Below, piece after piece: positions 52,988 through 61,582 of a stretch of 64,000 nt of DNA. The position numbers and the translations under genes were made by a program. The stretch spans positions 186,001 through 250,000 of the forward strand of contig CAVTIX010000020.1 in NCBI GenBank assembly GCA_963734725.1, written 5' to 3'. The stretch's first letter is position 1. Every line of letters starts with the position of its first letter. This DNA is from DASXKD01 sp963734725. GTDB lineage: Bacteria > Actinomycetota > Actinomycetes > Streptosporangiales > Streptosporangiaceae. The notes beneath the pieces are model-generated. The model worked only from the letters and a program-made list of their open reading frames with translations. It made no database searches and was not told where the DNA came from.

Positions 52988-54530
52988 ATGGGTCAAGCGG
53001 CTGAGGAGCGCGACGCGGACAACCGCCCGCAACTGGCCGACGTGGGGCGGCTGGCCCGGCGGTTGCTCCGCCGGGTGGTCAGCGCGGCGCGCGCGGAAGA
53101 GAACTCCATCCGGCACCTGCTGGCCGGCCACCTCGGGCCCGGCGTGGCCACGCTGCCGGTGGCAAGCGGAACCTGGCCGCAATACGACCAGGTGAACGTC
53201 CAGGCCGGCCTCGACGGATGGCTGGCCGAGCCCGGCCGCTCCCATCAGACCGCGGGCCTCACCCGGTTCCACCACACGGTGTTCGGCCTTGCCGATCTCG
53301 CCCAGCCCGGGCACGGGCGCTTCGATCCCGGCATCGGCCTGGGCAGCGTCAGCACCGACATGCTGGCCAGTGGGCCGGGCGGGGCCACCCGGCCCTGCGT
53401 CCAGTGCGCGCTCTACCTGATCACCGACCCGGCCGGCCCGCTTGTCGCGCTGCTCCGGAGCCCGGACGAGCACGCCGGGCAGGAGAGCGTCACGCTGGAG
53501 GTGGCCTGCGCCGACCGCGAGCGCGGCCAGCACGTCGTGGACGAGATCCGGCGGCTGGCTATCGAGCGCAATGTCTTCCGCGGCCACGTCCTCGCGTTCG
53601 GCGCCGACGTGTTCGGCGCCCACCCGTTCAGCCGCTTCCGCAAGCCGCTGCTGAGTTTCCTCGACCGCCCGGATCGTGGGCCGGGACCAGGTCATCCTCC
53701 CGCCCGATGTGCTCGGCGGGATCGAACGGCAGGTGCTCGGGGTGGCCCGGCACGCCGGCCAGTTGCTCGCCAGCGGGCAGCATCTCAAGCGGGGCATCTT
53801 GCTGCACGGAGCGCCCGGCACGGGCAAGACGCACACGCTCCGCTACCTGATCGGCGAGCTGGACGGCGTGACCGTGCTCATCCTGTCCGGCGGCGCGCTG
53901 CGGATGATCGGCGAGGCGTGCTCGATAGCCAGGACATTGCGCCCGTCGCTGGTCGTGGTCGAGGACGTGGATCTCATCGCCGAAGAGCGGGATATCCGGA
54001 TGGGCCCGCAGCCACTGCTCTTCGAGCTGCTGAACGAGATGGACGGGCTCGCCGCCGACCTGGACGTGACGTTCCTGCTCACCACGAACCGCGCCGACCT
54101 GCTGGAGCCCGCGCTCGCCCAGCGGCCGGGGCGGGTAGACCACGCCGCGCTGCTGCCGCTCCCCGATGCCGACGCCCGCCGTCGGCTGCTCCGCCTCTAC
54201 CAGGGGAACCTGGAGCTGGACCTGACCGACCCCGACGCGGTGATCACCCGGACCGAGGGGGTCACCGCCTCGTTCCTCAAGGAACTGCTGCGCCGGGCGG
54301 CGCTGCGCGCAGCCGACGAGGCCGAGCCGGCGGTGGCGGACGGGCCACCCGGCGCCGAGCCAGCGCTGCGGGTGACTGACGCGCACCTGAGCGCGGCGCT
54401 GGACGAGTTGCTCGACGCCGGCAACCAGCTCACCCGGGTGCTGCTGGGTGCCCCAGGCCGGGCCCCGCTCGGCACCGACGCGCTCATTCCCGAGCAGGGC
54501 CACCGGCCGCCCCGCCGGCCGCGTCCCTGA
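52988..54530 (+). CDS. AAA+ ATPase with N-terminal conserved domain, frameshifted
   Basis: The first frame from ATG 52988 encodes a roughly 225-residue N-terminal domain (FHHTVFGLADLAQPGHGRFD, TRPCVQCALYLITD) ending at RKPLLSFLDRP. A shift near 53668 leads to the AAA+ module: GRDQVILPPDVLGGIERQV, Walker A GAPGTGKTHTL, Walker B SLVVVEDVDLI, sensor FLLTTNRADLLEPALAQRPGRVD. Removing one G at the junction restores about 513 residues. Actinomycetes often carry stand-alone ATPases of this BCS1-like type with no known role. It is divergent from the esterase and convergent with pcaD. Confidence 0.78.
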
Positions 54531-54541
54531 CCCGGCCCTGA

Positions 54542-55317
54542 TCAGTCGGCCAGGTGGGCCAGGACCGTCGCGCTGAACTCGGCCGCAGAAGACACGTTGG
54601 CCAGGTGCGCGGCACCGCGGATCACCCGCAGCCGCGCGCCGGGGATCGCTGAGGCGATCGCCGCCCCGTGCCAGGGCGGGGTGGCCGGGTCCTCGGCCCC
54701 GGCGATGACCAGCGTCGGCGCCGTGACCGAGGCCAGCAGCGGGCGCAGGTCCATGGCTGCGATCGCGTCGCAGCAGCCCGCGTAGCCTTCCGGGACCACC
54801 TCCCGCTCCAGCGTGGACACGAAACCGGCCACGGCGCCCGGGTGCGCGTCCTGGTAGCCGGGGGTGAACCAGCGCGCAACGACCTGCCGGGAGATCGACG
54901 CCATCCCGTCGGCCCTGACTCGCGCCGCCCGGTCCCGCCAGAGCTGCGCGGGTTGCAGGTAGGCGGAGGTGCAGCAGAGCGCCAGCGCCGTTATCCGGTC
55001 CGGCGCGCTCGCGGCCAGCCACATGCCGACCATGCCGCCAAGGGAGACGCCGCAGTAGTACGCGGTCTTGATCTCGTACTCATCGAGCAGCCGCAGCACG
55101 TCGGCGCCCAGGCCGGCGATCGAGTACGGACCGGGCGGCGCGGGCGAGCCGCCGTGGCCCCGGTGCTCGTAGCTCAGCAGGCGGAAGCTCCGGCCCAGCG
55201 GGCCGAGCTGCGGCTGCCAGAGTTCCCCGTGGTGCCCAGTGAGTTGCCGAGCACCAGGACCGGCGCCCCGGCCGCCCCGGTCAGGGTGGCCGACAGCTTC
55301 ACCGGCGGCTCAGACAT
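54542..55317 (-). CDS. pcaD: 3-oxoadipate enol-lactonase, frameshifted
   Basis: PcaD hydrolyses beta-ketoadipate enol-lactone. The ATG at 55317 overlaps the pcaG stop by 8 bp and the frame begins MSEPPVKLSATLTG, then VLVLGNSLGTT. A shift near 55232 leads to ELWQPQLGPLGRSFRLLSYEH, the nucleophile motif YYCGVSLGGMVGMWL and the C-terminal His in GAAHLANV. Joined length is about 258 residues, normal for PcaD. The first long frame alone starts after the oxyanion region and would be inactive. In many actinomycetes PcaD is fused to PcaC (PcaL); here they are separate. Confidence 0.85.
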
Positions 55318-55873
55318 CGAAGAAGACCGTCTCCTGGTCGCCTTGCAGGCGGATGTCGAAGCACAGCCGCGCCGGATCCGGGTCCGGCCGCGCGATCAGG
55401 GTGGCCACGCGGGCCCGGTCGATCGAGGCCAGCACCGGGTCGGCCGCGTTCGCCTGCGCTTCGTCGGGGAAGTAGACCCGCGTCACCACCCGGTCCAGCA
55501 GCCCGCGGGCGAACACCGAAACGTCCAGGTGCGGCGCCTCGGTCCCGCCGTCAGGGCTGGGCAGCGCCCCCGGTTTCAGTGTCACGATGCGATACGAGCC
55601 GTCGGAGCCGGTCGGGCACCGGCCGAAACCCCGGAATCCCGTACTGACCGGGCCACGGGGGTCGTCGGGGTGGGCGAACCGGCCATCGGTGTCTGCCTGC
55701 CAGGTCTCCACCAGCGCGTCGGTGACCGGGTCCCCCGCGCCGTCGAAGACCCGGCCGGTGATCGTGATCGCGCCGGGGGTCCCCTCGGGCACCACGAACG
55801 GGCCGTCCGGCCACGGCAGCCCGATCTCCAGGAACGGCCCCACCGTCTGCGAGGGGGTCAGCTTCCCGGTCAT
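55310..55873 (-). CDS. pcaG: Protocatechuate 3,4-dioxygenase alpha subunit
   Basis: The 187-residue subunit begins MTGKLTPSQTVGPFLEIGLP and has the intradiol core ITGRVFDGAGDPVTDALVETWQAD. At the position of the first iron Tyr of the beta subunit it has Phe (GRFAHPDD), and the His pair is absent, as expected of the non-iron alpha chain. It overlaps pcaH by four bases (ATGA) and pcaD by eight, so the three are translationally coupled. A longer frame upstream lies antisense to nothing useful and inside pcaH. Confidence 0.93.
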   Translation of the reverse strand: MTGKLTPSQTVGPFLEIGLPWPDGPFVVPEGTPGAITITGRVFDGAGDPVTDALVETWQADTDGRFAHPDDPRGPVSTGFRGFGRCPTGSDGSYRIVTLKPGALPSPDGGTEAPHLDVSVFARGLLDRVVTRVYFPDEAQANAADPVLASIDRARVATLIARPDPDPARLCFDIRLQGDQETVFFDV

Positions 55874-56610
55874 AGTCCGCCGTCCGGGTTCTCGAAGGCG
55901 GTGGCGCCGCGGCCGCGGAGCACGATGTCCCAGCTGTAGCCGAGCGCCGACTCCGGCACGGTGAAGCTCAGGTCGAACCGGGAGATCAGCCGGTCCCTGG
56001 CCTCCTCGGGCACCGAGTTGAAGATCGGATCCTGGAAGAACAGCGGGTCGCCGGGAAAGAACATCTGGGTGACCAGGCGCTGGGTGAAGGCGCGCCCGAA
56101 CAGCGAGAAGTGGATGTGCGAGGGCCGCCACGCGTTCGGGTGGTTCTGCCACGGGTAGGAGCCGGGCTTGATGGTGACGAACCGGTACCGCCCGTCGGCG
56201 CCGGTCAGGCACCGGCCGACCCCGGTGAAGTTCGGGTCGAGCGGCGCGGGATGGTTGTCCATCCGGTGCCGGTACCGGCCGGCCGCGTTGGGCTGCCAGA
56301 TCTCGACCAGCGTGTCCGGGACCGGCCGGCCGCCCGAGTCGAGCACCCGCCCGGTCACGACGATCCGCTGGCCCTGCGGCTCGCCGTCGTGCTGGGCGGT
56401 GAGGTCGGCGTCGGCGGGGGTGACCCGTTCCGCCCCGAGCAGCGGCCCGGTGATCTCGGTGAGCCGGTGCGGCAGCAGGACCAGCGGCCGGCGCGGCGCC
56501 CGCAGCGCCGTCGACCGGTACCCGGGGAAGTCGAGCGGCGGGTGGACGCCGGACGGGCGCTCATAGCCGGGGACGACGAGCCGTGAGCCGGCCGGGGGGT
56601 GAACTGCCAT
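55870..56610 (-). CDS. pcaH: Protocatechuate 3,4-dioxygenase beta subunit
   Basis: The iron-bearing subunit (246 residues) cleaves protocatechuate to 3-carboxy-cis,cis-muconate. Y113 (GRYRHRMD), Y152 (SYPWQN), H165 and H167 (SHIHF) have exactly the spacing of the Fe(III) ligands known in Pseudomonas PcaH (39, 13 and 2 residues apart). The N-terminal HPPLDFPGYRST is also typical. Its ATG overlaps the pcaJ stop by one base. Complete, with all ligands present. Confidence 0.96.
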   Translation of the reverse strand: MAVHPPAGSRLVVPGYERPSGVHPPLDFPGYRSTALRAPRRPLVLLPHRLTEITGPLLGAERVTPADADLTAQHDGEPQGQRIVVTGRVLDSGGRPVPDTLVEIWQPNAAGRYRHRMDNHPAPLDPNFTGVGRCLTGADGRYRFVTIKPGSYPWQNHPNAWRPSHIHFSLFGRAFTQRLVTQMFFPGDPLFFQDPIFNSVPEEARDRLISRFDLSFTVPESALGYSWDIVLRGRGATAFENPDGGL

Positions 56611-57404
56611 CAGTGCGCTCCTTCGGCGCCCGGGGTCATGGCCTGGAGCTTTCGCAACGCGGAGAGCTCCTCGGACGAGGGTGGGTCGAGCACCTCAAGG
56701 CCGGCGGAGATCGCCAGGTCCCACCCGGTTCCGGCCCTCGCCTCCTCCGGTGAGACCCCCGGATACACGCCGGTCAGGGTCAGCTCCCTGGTCACCGGGT
56801 CGGGCTCGAGCACGCCGAGATCGGTGATGACCTTGCGAGGGCCGGCGCCGGTCAGGCCCAGCCGCTCGCGATCCCCCTGGCCGGCGCCGTACCCGACCGA
56901 GGTGACGAAGTCCACGCGCTCCACGAAGGACCGGCGGCTCTGCCGGACGATGATGATCACCTCACGGCAGAACGCCGCGATCTCCGGGGCCCCGCCGGCG
57001 CCGGGCAGCCGGACGTCCGGGTCGGCGTAGGTGCTCCCGATGACCGTGGTGTTGATGTTGCCGAACCTGTCCAGCTGCGCCGCACCGAGGAACCCGACGT
57101 CGATCCGCCCCGGCTGCAGCCAGTAGTTGAAGATCTCGGGCACGCTCACCACGGCATCGGCGGTCTCGGCGAGCACCCCGTCGCCGATCGACAGCGGCAG
57201 CCAGCCGGGCTTGGCGCCGATCGTGCCGGACTCGTAGATCAGCACCAGGCCCGGGGCGTGCGTGGCCCGGGCCAGGTTGGCGGCGGCGCTCGGCAGCCCG
57301 ATCCCGACGAAACAGGTCATGCCGTCCCGCAGCGCGCGGGCGGCGCAGGCCGTCATCATCTCGTCGGCGGTGAACTCACCCGCCGTCGTGGCCGCGGGGC
57401 TCAT
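56610..57404 (-). CDS. pcaJ: 3-oxoadipate CoA-transferase beta subunit
   Basis: A 264-residue class I CoA-transferase beta subunit. DGMTCFVGIGLPSAAANLAR near 27 and the catalytic Glu region LIYESGTIGAKP near 55 (Glu58) are present, with DVGFLGAAQLDRFGNINTT near 101. It is longer than the Gram-negative PcaJ (about 215), as in actinomycete pairs also used for other beta-keto acids. It overlaps pcaI by four bases. The pair transfers CoA from succinyl-CoA to beta-ketoadipate. Confidence 0.88.
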   Translation of the reverse strand: MSPAATTAGEFTADEMMTACAARALRDGMTCFVGIGLPSAAANLARATHAPGLVLIYESGTIGAKPGWLPLSIGDGVLAETADAVVSVPEIFNYWLQPGRIDVGFLGAAQLDRFGNINTTVIGSTYADPDVRLPGAGGAPEIAAFCREVIIIVRQSRRSFVERVDFVTSVGYGAGQGDRERLGLTGAGPRKVITDLGVLEPDPVTRELTLTGVYPGVSPEEARAGTGWDLAISAGLEVLDPPSSEELSALRKLQAMTPGAEGAH

Positions 57405-58276
57405 GCGCCCTGTCCTTCCTCGCCCGCTCCGGCGCCGGCCAGCCCGGGCGGGTCGGGGGCGCCGAACACATCGGTCTTCAGCCAGCGGAGGAACCGCTCC
57501 CGGTCCCGGCTGATCGCATCCCAGGCCACGTAGTAGTCGTTGTCCCGCTGCGAGTAGCCGAGCGCGTAGGACGGGTGCGCGCCCCCCGGGGCGTGGGCGA
57601 CATAGTTGACCGTCCAGGACGGCAGGACTACCGCCTGCGCGCGCGGCGCCAGCACGTTGACGATCTCCTCGACGGTGACCACGGACCGCCGGGCGCCGAG
57701 CACGGCCTCCTTCTGCACGCCGGTGATCCCCCAGAGCTGGACGTTGCCCGCCCGGTCGGCCTGCTGCGCGTGGATCACCGCCACGTCGGGGTTGAGCGCC
57801 GCGACCGCGGTCAGCCCCTCCCCGGTGAACGGGCAGGTGATCGGCCGGACCGCTGGCTGCCCGTCCAGCCCGGGCAGGCCCTCCAGGCCGGTCCCGCCGT
57901 ATCCCCGCAGCACCGCGAACGGGAGCCCGGCCGCGCCGGCCGCGTACCGGTTCGCCATGCCGGCGTGGCTGTGCTCTTCCAGTCGCAGCGGCCCGGGCCA
58001 GCCGTTCTCCACCGCATCCCGGAATCGGTGCAGCGAGCCGACGCCGGGATTGCCACCCCAGGAGAAGATCAGCCGGCTCGCGCAGCCGCCGCCGATGAGC
58101 TGGTCATAGATCACGTCCGGGGTCATCCGGATCAGGGTTAGGTCGCGGCGCTGCTGCCGGATCACTTCGTGCCCGGCCGCGAACGGAATGAGGTGAGTGA
58201 AGCCCTCCATGGCCACGGAGTCGCCGTCACGGATGGCCGCGGCGACGGCTTCGGCGAGTGACACGATCCGCGCCAT
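57401..58276 (-). CDS. pcaI: 3-oxoadipate CoA-transferase alpha subunit
   Basis: A 291-residue class I CoA-transferase alpha subunit: EAVAAAIRDGDSVAMEGFTHLIPFAAGHEVIR near 9-40, GGGCASRLIFSWGGNPGVGS near 62 and the CoA-binding AVIHAQQADRAGNVQLWG near 166. First gene of the coupled pcaIJHGD group. GGAGAC precedes the ATG. A 31-bp inverted-repeat element lies 20 bp upstream. Actinomycete paralogues serve steroid-ring degradation, but the adjacent pcaHG makes beta-ketoadipate the likely substrate. Confidence 0.88.
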   Translation of the reverse strand: MARIVSLAEAVAAAIRDGDSVAMEGFTHLIPFAAGHEVIRQQRRDLTLIRMTPDVIYDQLIGGGCASRLIFSWGGNPGVGSLHRFRDAVENGWPGPLRLEEHSHAGMANRYAAGAAGLPFAVLRGYGGTGLEGLPGLDGQPAVRPITCPFTGEGLTAVAALNPDVAVIHAQQADRAGNVQLWGITGVQKEAVLGARRSVVTVEEIVNVLAPRAQAVVLPSWTVNYVAHAPGGAHPSYALGYSQRDNDYYVAWDAISRDRERFLRWLKTDVFGAPDPPGLAGAGAGEEGQGA

Positions 58277-58295
58277 GCCTTAGTGTCTCCTGACC

Positions 58296-58326
58296 CGATG
58301 AGGGCACGCTGTAGCAATCCTCATCG
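58296..58326. promoter_or_regulatory. Inverted repeat upstream of pcaI
   Basis: CGATGAGG (58296-58303) and CCTCATCG (58319-58326) are perfect 8-bp arms with a 15-bp spacer, 20 bp before the pcaI start. Spacing of one turn plus makes it a candidate regulator site or leader hairpin. The 129-bp gap to pcaC holds no gene. Confidence 0.5.
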
Positions 58327-58405
58327 TCTTTTGACCGCAATCAGTACAAGCGTGCGAGATACGGACACTCTAGCCCCGGCGCCGGCCGTCCGGAAGTAGG
58401 TACCC

Positions 58406-58792
58406 TCAGCCCGCCTGGCCCGGCTCGGCGAGAACCCGGGCGGCGACCGCGAACGCGTGGTTGGCCGCGGGGACGCCGGCGTAGACGGCGGTGTGCAGCA
58501 GCACCTCGGAGATCTGGTCCTGGGTGAGCCCGTTGCGCAGGGCGGCCCGCAGGTGCATCGCGAGTTCCTCGTCCTGGCGCAGCACTATGAGCGCGGTGAG
58601 AGTGATCATGCTCCGCTCCGCCCGGGACAGGCCCGGCCGCGACCAGACCTCGCCCCAGGCGTAGCGCGTGATGAAGCTCTGGAAGTCAGTGGTGAACGGG
58701 GTGGTCGCGGCCACCGCGCGATCCACGTGCGCATCGCCGAGAACCTCGCGCCGCACCGTCATCCCCCGCGCCGCGCGTCCGGTGTCGTCCAT
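58406..58792 (-). CDS. pcaC: 4-carboxymuconolactone decarboxylase
   Basis: PcaC converts gamma-carboxymuconolactone to the enol-lactone. The 128-residue protein has FITRYAWGEVWSRPGLSRAERSMITL near 40-65, HLRAALRNGLTQDQISEVLLHTAVYAGVPAANHAF near 80-114 and the conserved His in LLHTAVYAG. It is a stand-alone protein, not fused to PcaD. It is separated from pcaI by 129 bp and from the response regulator gene upstream by 294 bp containing a long inverted repeat. Confidence 0.9.
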   Translation of the reverse strand: MDDTGRAARGMTVRREVLGDAHVDRAVAATTPFTTDFQSFITRYAWGEVWSRPGLSRAERSMITLTALIVLRQDEELAMHLRAALRNGLTQDQISEVLLHTAVYAGVPAANHAFAVAARVLAEPGQAG

Positions 58793-58935
58793 CCTGCCTC
58801 CCGTGGCTCGTGCCGAACCCTACCGGCCAGCGCGCAGAGCGCCGCCAGCTCCCGGTCACGCCCGATAAGCCTCACGACAGAGACATATACCGCCGGAACA
58901 GCCCACATGCCGGGCGGGATGCACCGCGCCCGACA

Positions 58936-59064
58936 GCGCCGACCGGTGGGACGTGCCGCGAGCGTAGCGTGGCCCGCGGTCCTATCGGCCCCTCGCGCCT
59001 CGGGCCAGACCAGGCCAGCCCACGCATCGGCCTGCCAAGCCGCGGCGCGCCCACCGGTCGGCGC
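58936..59064. repeat. 129-bp element bounded by 15-bp inverted repeats
   Basis: GCGCCGACCGGTGGG (58936-58950) and CCCACCGGTCGGCGC (59050-59064) are perfect inverted repeats. A second, shorter pairing (GCCGCG with CGCGGC) continues inwards. It fills most of the 294-bp gap between the response regulator and pcaC. A minus-strand frame of 65 codons crosses it but has no recognisable content. It may be a long terminator-like hairpin or a small MITE-like insertion. Confidence 0.5.
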
Positions 59065-59086
59065 CCCACCTCCCGGCGGCCACCGC

Positions 59087-59731
59087 TCAGGAGTTCAAGT
59101 AAGCGAGCACGGCCAGCACGCGGCGGTTGTCGTCCTGGTCGGCTGCCAGGCCCAGCTTGGTGAAGATGCTGGTGGTGTGCTTGCTGACCGCCTTCTCGGT
59201 GATGAACAGCCGTTGCGCGATCGCCGTGTTCGAGCGCCCCTCGGCCATCAGGGCCAGCACCTCGCGCTCCCGCGCGGACAGCCGGCTGATCGGCTCGTCG
59301 CGCGACCGGCGGCCGAGCAGCTTGGTCACCACCTCCGGGTCCATGACCGTGCCGCCCGCGGCCACCGTGCGGATCGCGTCCACGAACTGGTCGTCGCTGA
59401 ACACCCGGTCCTTGAGCAAGTAGCCGACCGCCCCCGCCTGGTCGGCGAGCAGTTCGCGGGCGTACAGCTGCTCCACGTACTGCGACAGCAGCAGCACCGG
59501 AAGGCCGGGCACCTCGCGCCGCGCGGCCAGCGCGGCCTGCAGGCCGTCGTCGGCGAACGCGGGCGGGAGCCGGACATCCACCACGGCAATATCAGGACGG
59601 TGCTGCAGCAGCGCGCACAGCAAGCCGGGCGCGGAGTCCACCGCCGCGGCGATCTCGAAGTCGTGCGCGCTGAGCAGCCTGGCCAGCCCGTCCCTCAGCA
59701 GGAAGAGGTCTTCGGCGACGACAACGCGCAC
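59087..59731 (-). CDS. NarL/LuxR-type response regulator
   Basis: This 214-residue regulator has a receiver domain with D52 (VVDVRLPP) as phosphoacceptor, the acidic E7-D8 pair and K107 in LLKDRVF. A C-terminal LuxR helix-turn-helix follows: LSAREREVLALMAEGRSNTAIAQRLFITEKAVSKH near 150-184. GTG 59731 lies inside the 3' end of the kinase gene (37-bp overlap), so the pair is coupled. It lies between pcaB and pcaC in the same direction, which makes pca control a reasonable guess. Confidence 0.92.
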   Translation of the reverse strand: MRVVVAEDLFLLRDGLARLLSAHDFEIAAAVDSAPGLLCALLQHRPDIAVVDVRLPPAFADDGLQAALAARREVPGLPVLLLSQYVEQLYARELLADQAGAVGYLLKDRVFSDDQFVDAIRTVAAGGTVMDPEVVTKLLGRRSRDEPISRLSAREREVLALMAEGRSNTAIAQRLFITEKAVSKHTTSIFTKLGLAADQDDNRRVLAVLAYLNS

Positions 59732-61521
59732 GGCACCTCCATGACAATCATGGTCGGCCCACCCGGCGGACTGTTCACCGCCAGGATGCCATCGAAGGTG
59801 CCAAGCCGCCGCTCCACGCCCAGCAGCCCGGTGCCCAGCGCCGGGTCCGCGCCGCCGATCCCGTCGTCGGACACCTCGATGCGCAGCAAGCCCGCGGCAT
59901 GCCGGATGCGGATATGAGCACTGCGCGCGCCGGCGTGTTTCACCGCGTTGGCCAGCGCCTCGGCCACCGCGAAGTAGCAGGCCGACTCGACCGGCGGGGT
60001 CGGGCGGCCGGGCAGGTCGATCTCCAACGTGGTCGGCAGCGGGGTATCCAGAACCAATGCCTGGACCGCGTGGCCGAGGCCGCGGTCGGCCAGCACCGGC
60101 GGACAGATGCCGCGGATCAGGTCCCGCAGCTCGTTCAGCGCCCGCACCGAGGTCTCTCGCGCCTCGGCGACCAGCGCCAGCGCGGCATTCGGGCTGCTGG
60201 GCAGCACCCGCTCCACCGCCCGCAGGTTCATGCCCAGGGCGACCAGCCGGGCCTGTGCCCCGTCGTGCAGGTCCCGCTCGATCCGCCGCAGTTCGGCGGC
60301 GGCGGCGTCCACGGCGTGCCCGCGCGTCTCGGTGAGCTGCTGCACCCGGCCCGCCAGATCCGGATCGGGTGTCGCGCGCAGATGCGCGACGATCGTCCGG
60401 GGCGCCAGCCAGGCCCCGAACGCCATGAACGCGCTCGCCTCGGCGCCGGCCGCCAGCGCGCTATGCCGCCCGCTCACCGTGACGAACCCATAGGGCACCC
60501 CTGGCCTGCTGTCCCCGGCCGGCAGCGCCGCCCAGTGCGCCGCGAGCTGGAATCCGCGCAGCGCCAGCACTCCCAGCACGAATGGCACCAGGTCCGCGGC
60601 TACCTGCGGCCACCTGATCGTAACGATGAGTGCTGCGATGACCGCCGCCACCGTCCACGGGCGCACGCCAAACACCGACAGGCCGATCACTGTCGCCGGA
60701 ACCAGCGCGAGCCCCCAGCCGATCTCTCCCGCCCGGCGGCGCAGGTACGGCGCCAGCGGGCCGGCCCGCTGGCGCAGCCGCGAGAATGAGCGCGGCGCGA
60801 GCCACAGGCCGACGGTGAGCATCACCAGGGCAAGCGGAACCAGCAGCCAGCTCGGCACGAGACCGGTACCGGGCCCCGCCCAGCCAACCGGGCCAGAAGG
60901 GCCGGGCTTTCCGAACGTGATCAGACCGACCGGACGGTACAACTTCGCCATGCTCACGGTCAGACCGCCGCGCTGGTGCAGCCTGGTGACCAGGCCCCCA
61001 CCGGGCTGCCAGGCCCGAGGCGGCCGGTGCAGCGCTCCGGGAGGCGCCGGCACCGCAAACACCGCCCCAGGAGGCGGCAGCAGCTTGTGCACCGTCGCGG
61101 CGGGCGGTGGCAGCACCTCCCAGCTCACGCCGGCCTTATTGCGCGCCTTGACCTGGGCCGGCGCGGCCCCGTATTTCACCACCGTGCCGTGGCCGTTCGG
61201 CGCGATGGAGAGGGCCACCCACGCCTGGCCACCGAACGGCATGGCGGTCCAGGTCGCCATCCCCGGCATGGCCGCGGCCAGTGCCAGGCCCCAGATCCCC
61301 GCGCACACCAGCGAGACCGGCAGCAACGCAGCGGCCGTGCCGGGCCGCCGGACCACCAGGATCACCGAGAGAGCGACCGCCGCGACCGTCCACAGCGTGA
61401 TCCCGAACACCGCGACGCCAAGCACGGCCACGGGCACCAGCAGGCTGCCCCAGCCCAGGCGGCGCAACAGCCTGGCTGTGATCCGCCACAGCAGTGTGAT
61501 GAATATCCACATACTGCCCAT
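59695..61521 (-). CDS. Membrane histidine kinase of the NarL/LuxR-partner type
   Basis: A 608-residue kinase with a sensor half made of about eight hydrophobic segments in two similar blocks (LVPVAVLGVAVFGITLWTVA and LVPATVIGLSVFGVRPWTVA). An extracytoplasmic loop of about 110 residues lies between them. The HisKA_3 motif is ERDLHDGAQARL with H419, and the HATPase has ALANAVKHAG (N box), SDDGIGG and TGLLGVERRLG. Start 61521 (MGSMWIF) is chosen; a longer frame upstream covers the pcaB end. The duplicated sensor suggests an internal gene duplication. The signal is unknown. Confidence 0.88.
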   Translation of the reverse strand: MGSMWIFITLLWRITARLLRRLGWGSLLVPVAVLGVAVFGITLWTVAAVALSVILVVRRPGTAAALLPVSLVCAGIWGLALAAAMPGMATWTAMPFGGQAWVALSIAPNGHGTVVKYGAAPAQVKARNKAGVSWEVLPPPAATVHKLLPPPGAVFAVPAPPGALHRPPRAWQPGGGLVTRLHQRGGLTVSMAKLYRPVGLITFGKPGPSGPVGWAGPGTGLVPSWLLVPLALVMLTVGLWLAPRSFSRLRQRAGPLAPYLRRRAGEIGWGLALVPATVIGLSVFGVRPWTVAAVIAALIVTIRWPQVAADLVPFVLGVLALRGFQLAAHWAALPAGDSRPGVPYGFVTVSGRHSALAAGAEASAFMAFGAWLAPRTIVAHLRATPDPDLAGRVQQLTETRGHAVDAAAAELRRIERDLHDGAQARLVALGMNLRAVERVLPSSPNAALALVAEARETSVRALNELRDLIRGICPPVLADRGLGHAVQALVLDTPLPTTLEIDLPGRPTPPVESACYFAVAEALANAVKHAGARSAHIRIRHAAGLLRIEVSDDGIGGADPALGTGLLGVERRLGTFDGILAVNSPPGGPTMIVMEVPCALSSPKTSSC

Positions 61522-61582
61522 CGTCGCCCCTGGCCGGCCCGGACCGCTATGGGGTGGCACCCATTCCGGGGTAGGCCTGGAC

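Noticed and set aside
58872..59069. 65-codon frame in the gap between the response regulator and pcaC
   Set aside because: It is composed mainly of the inverted-repeat element, has no ribosome binding site and resembles no family.
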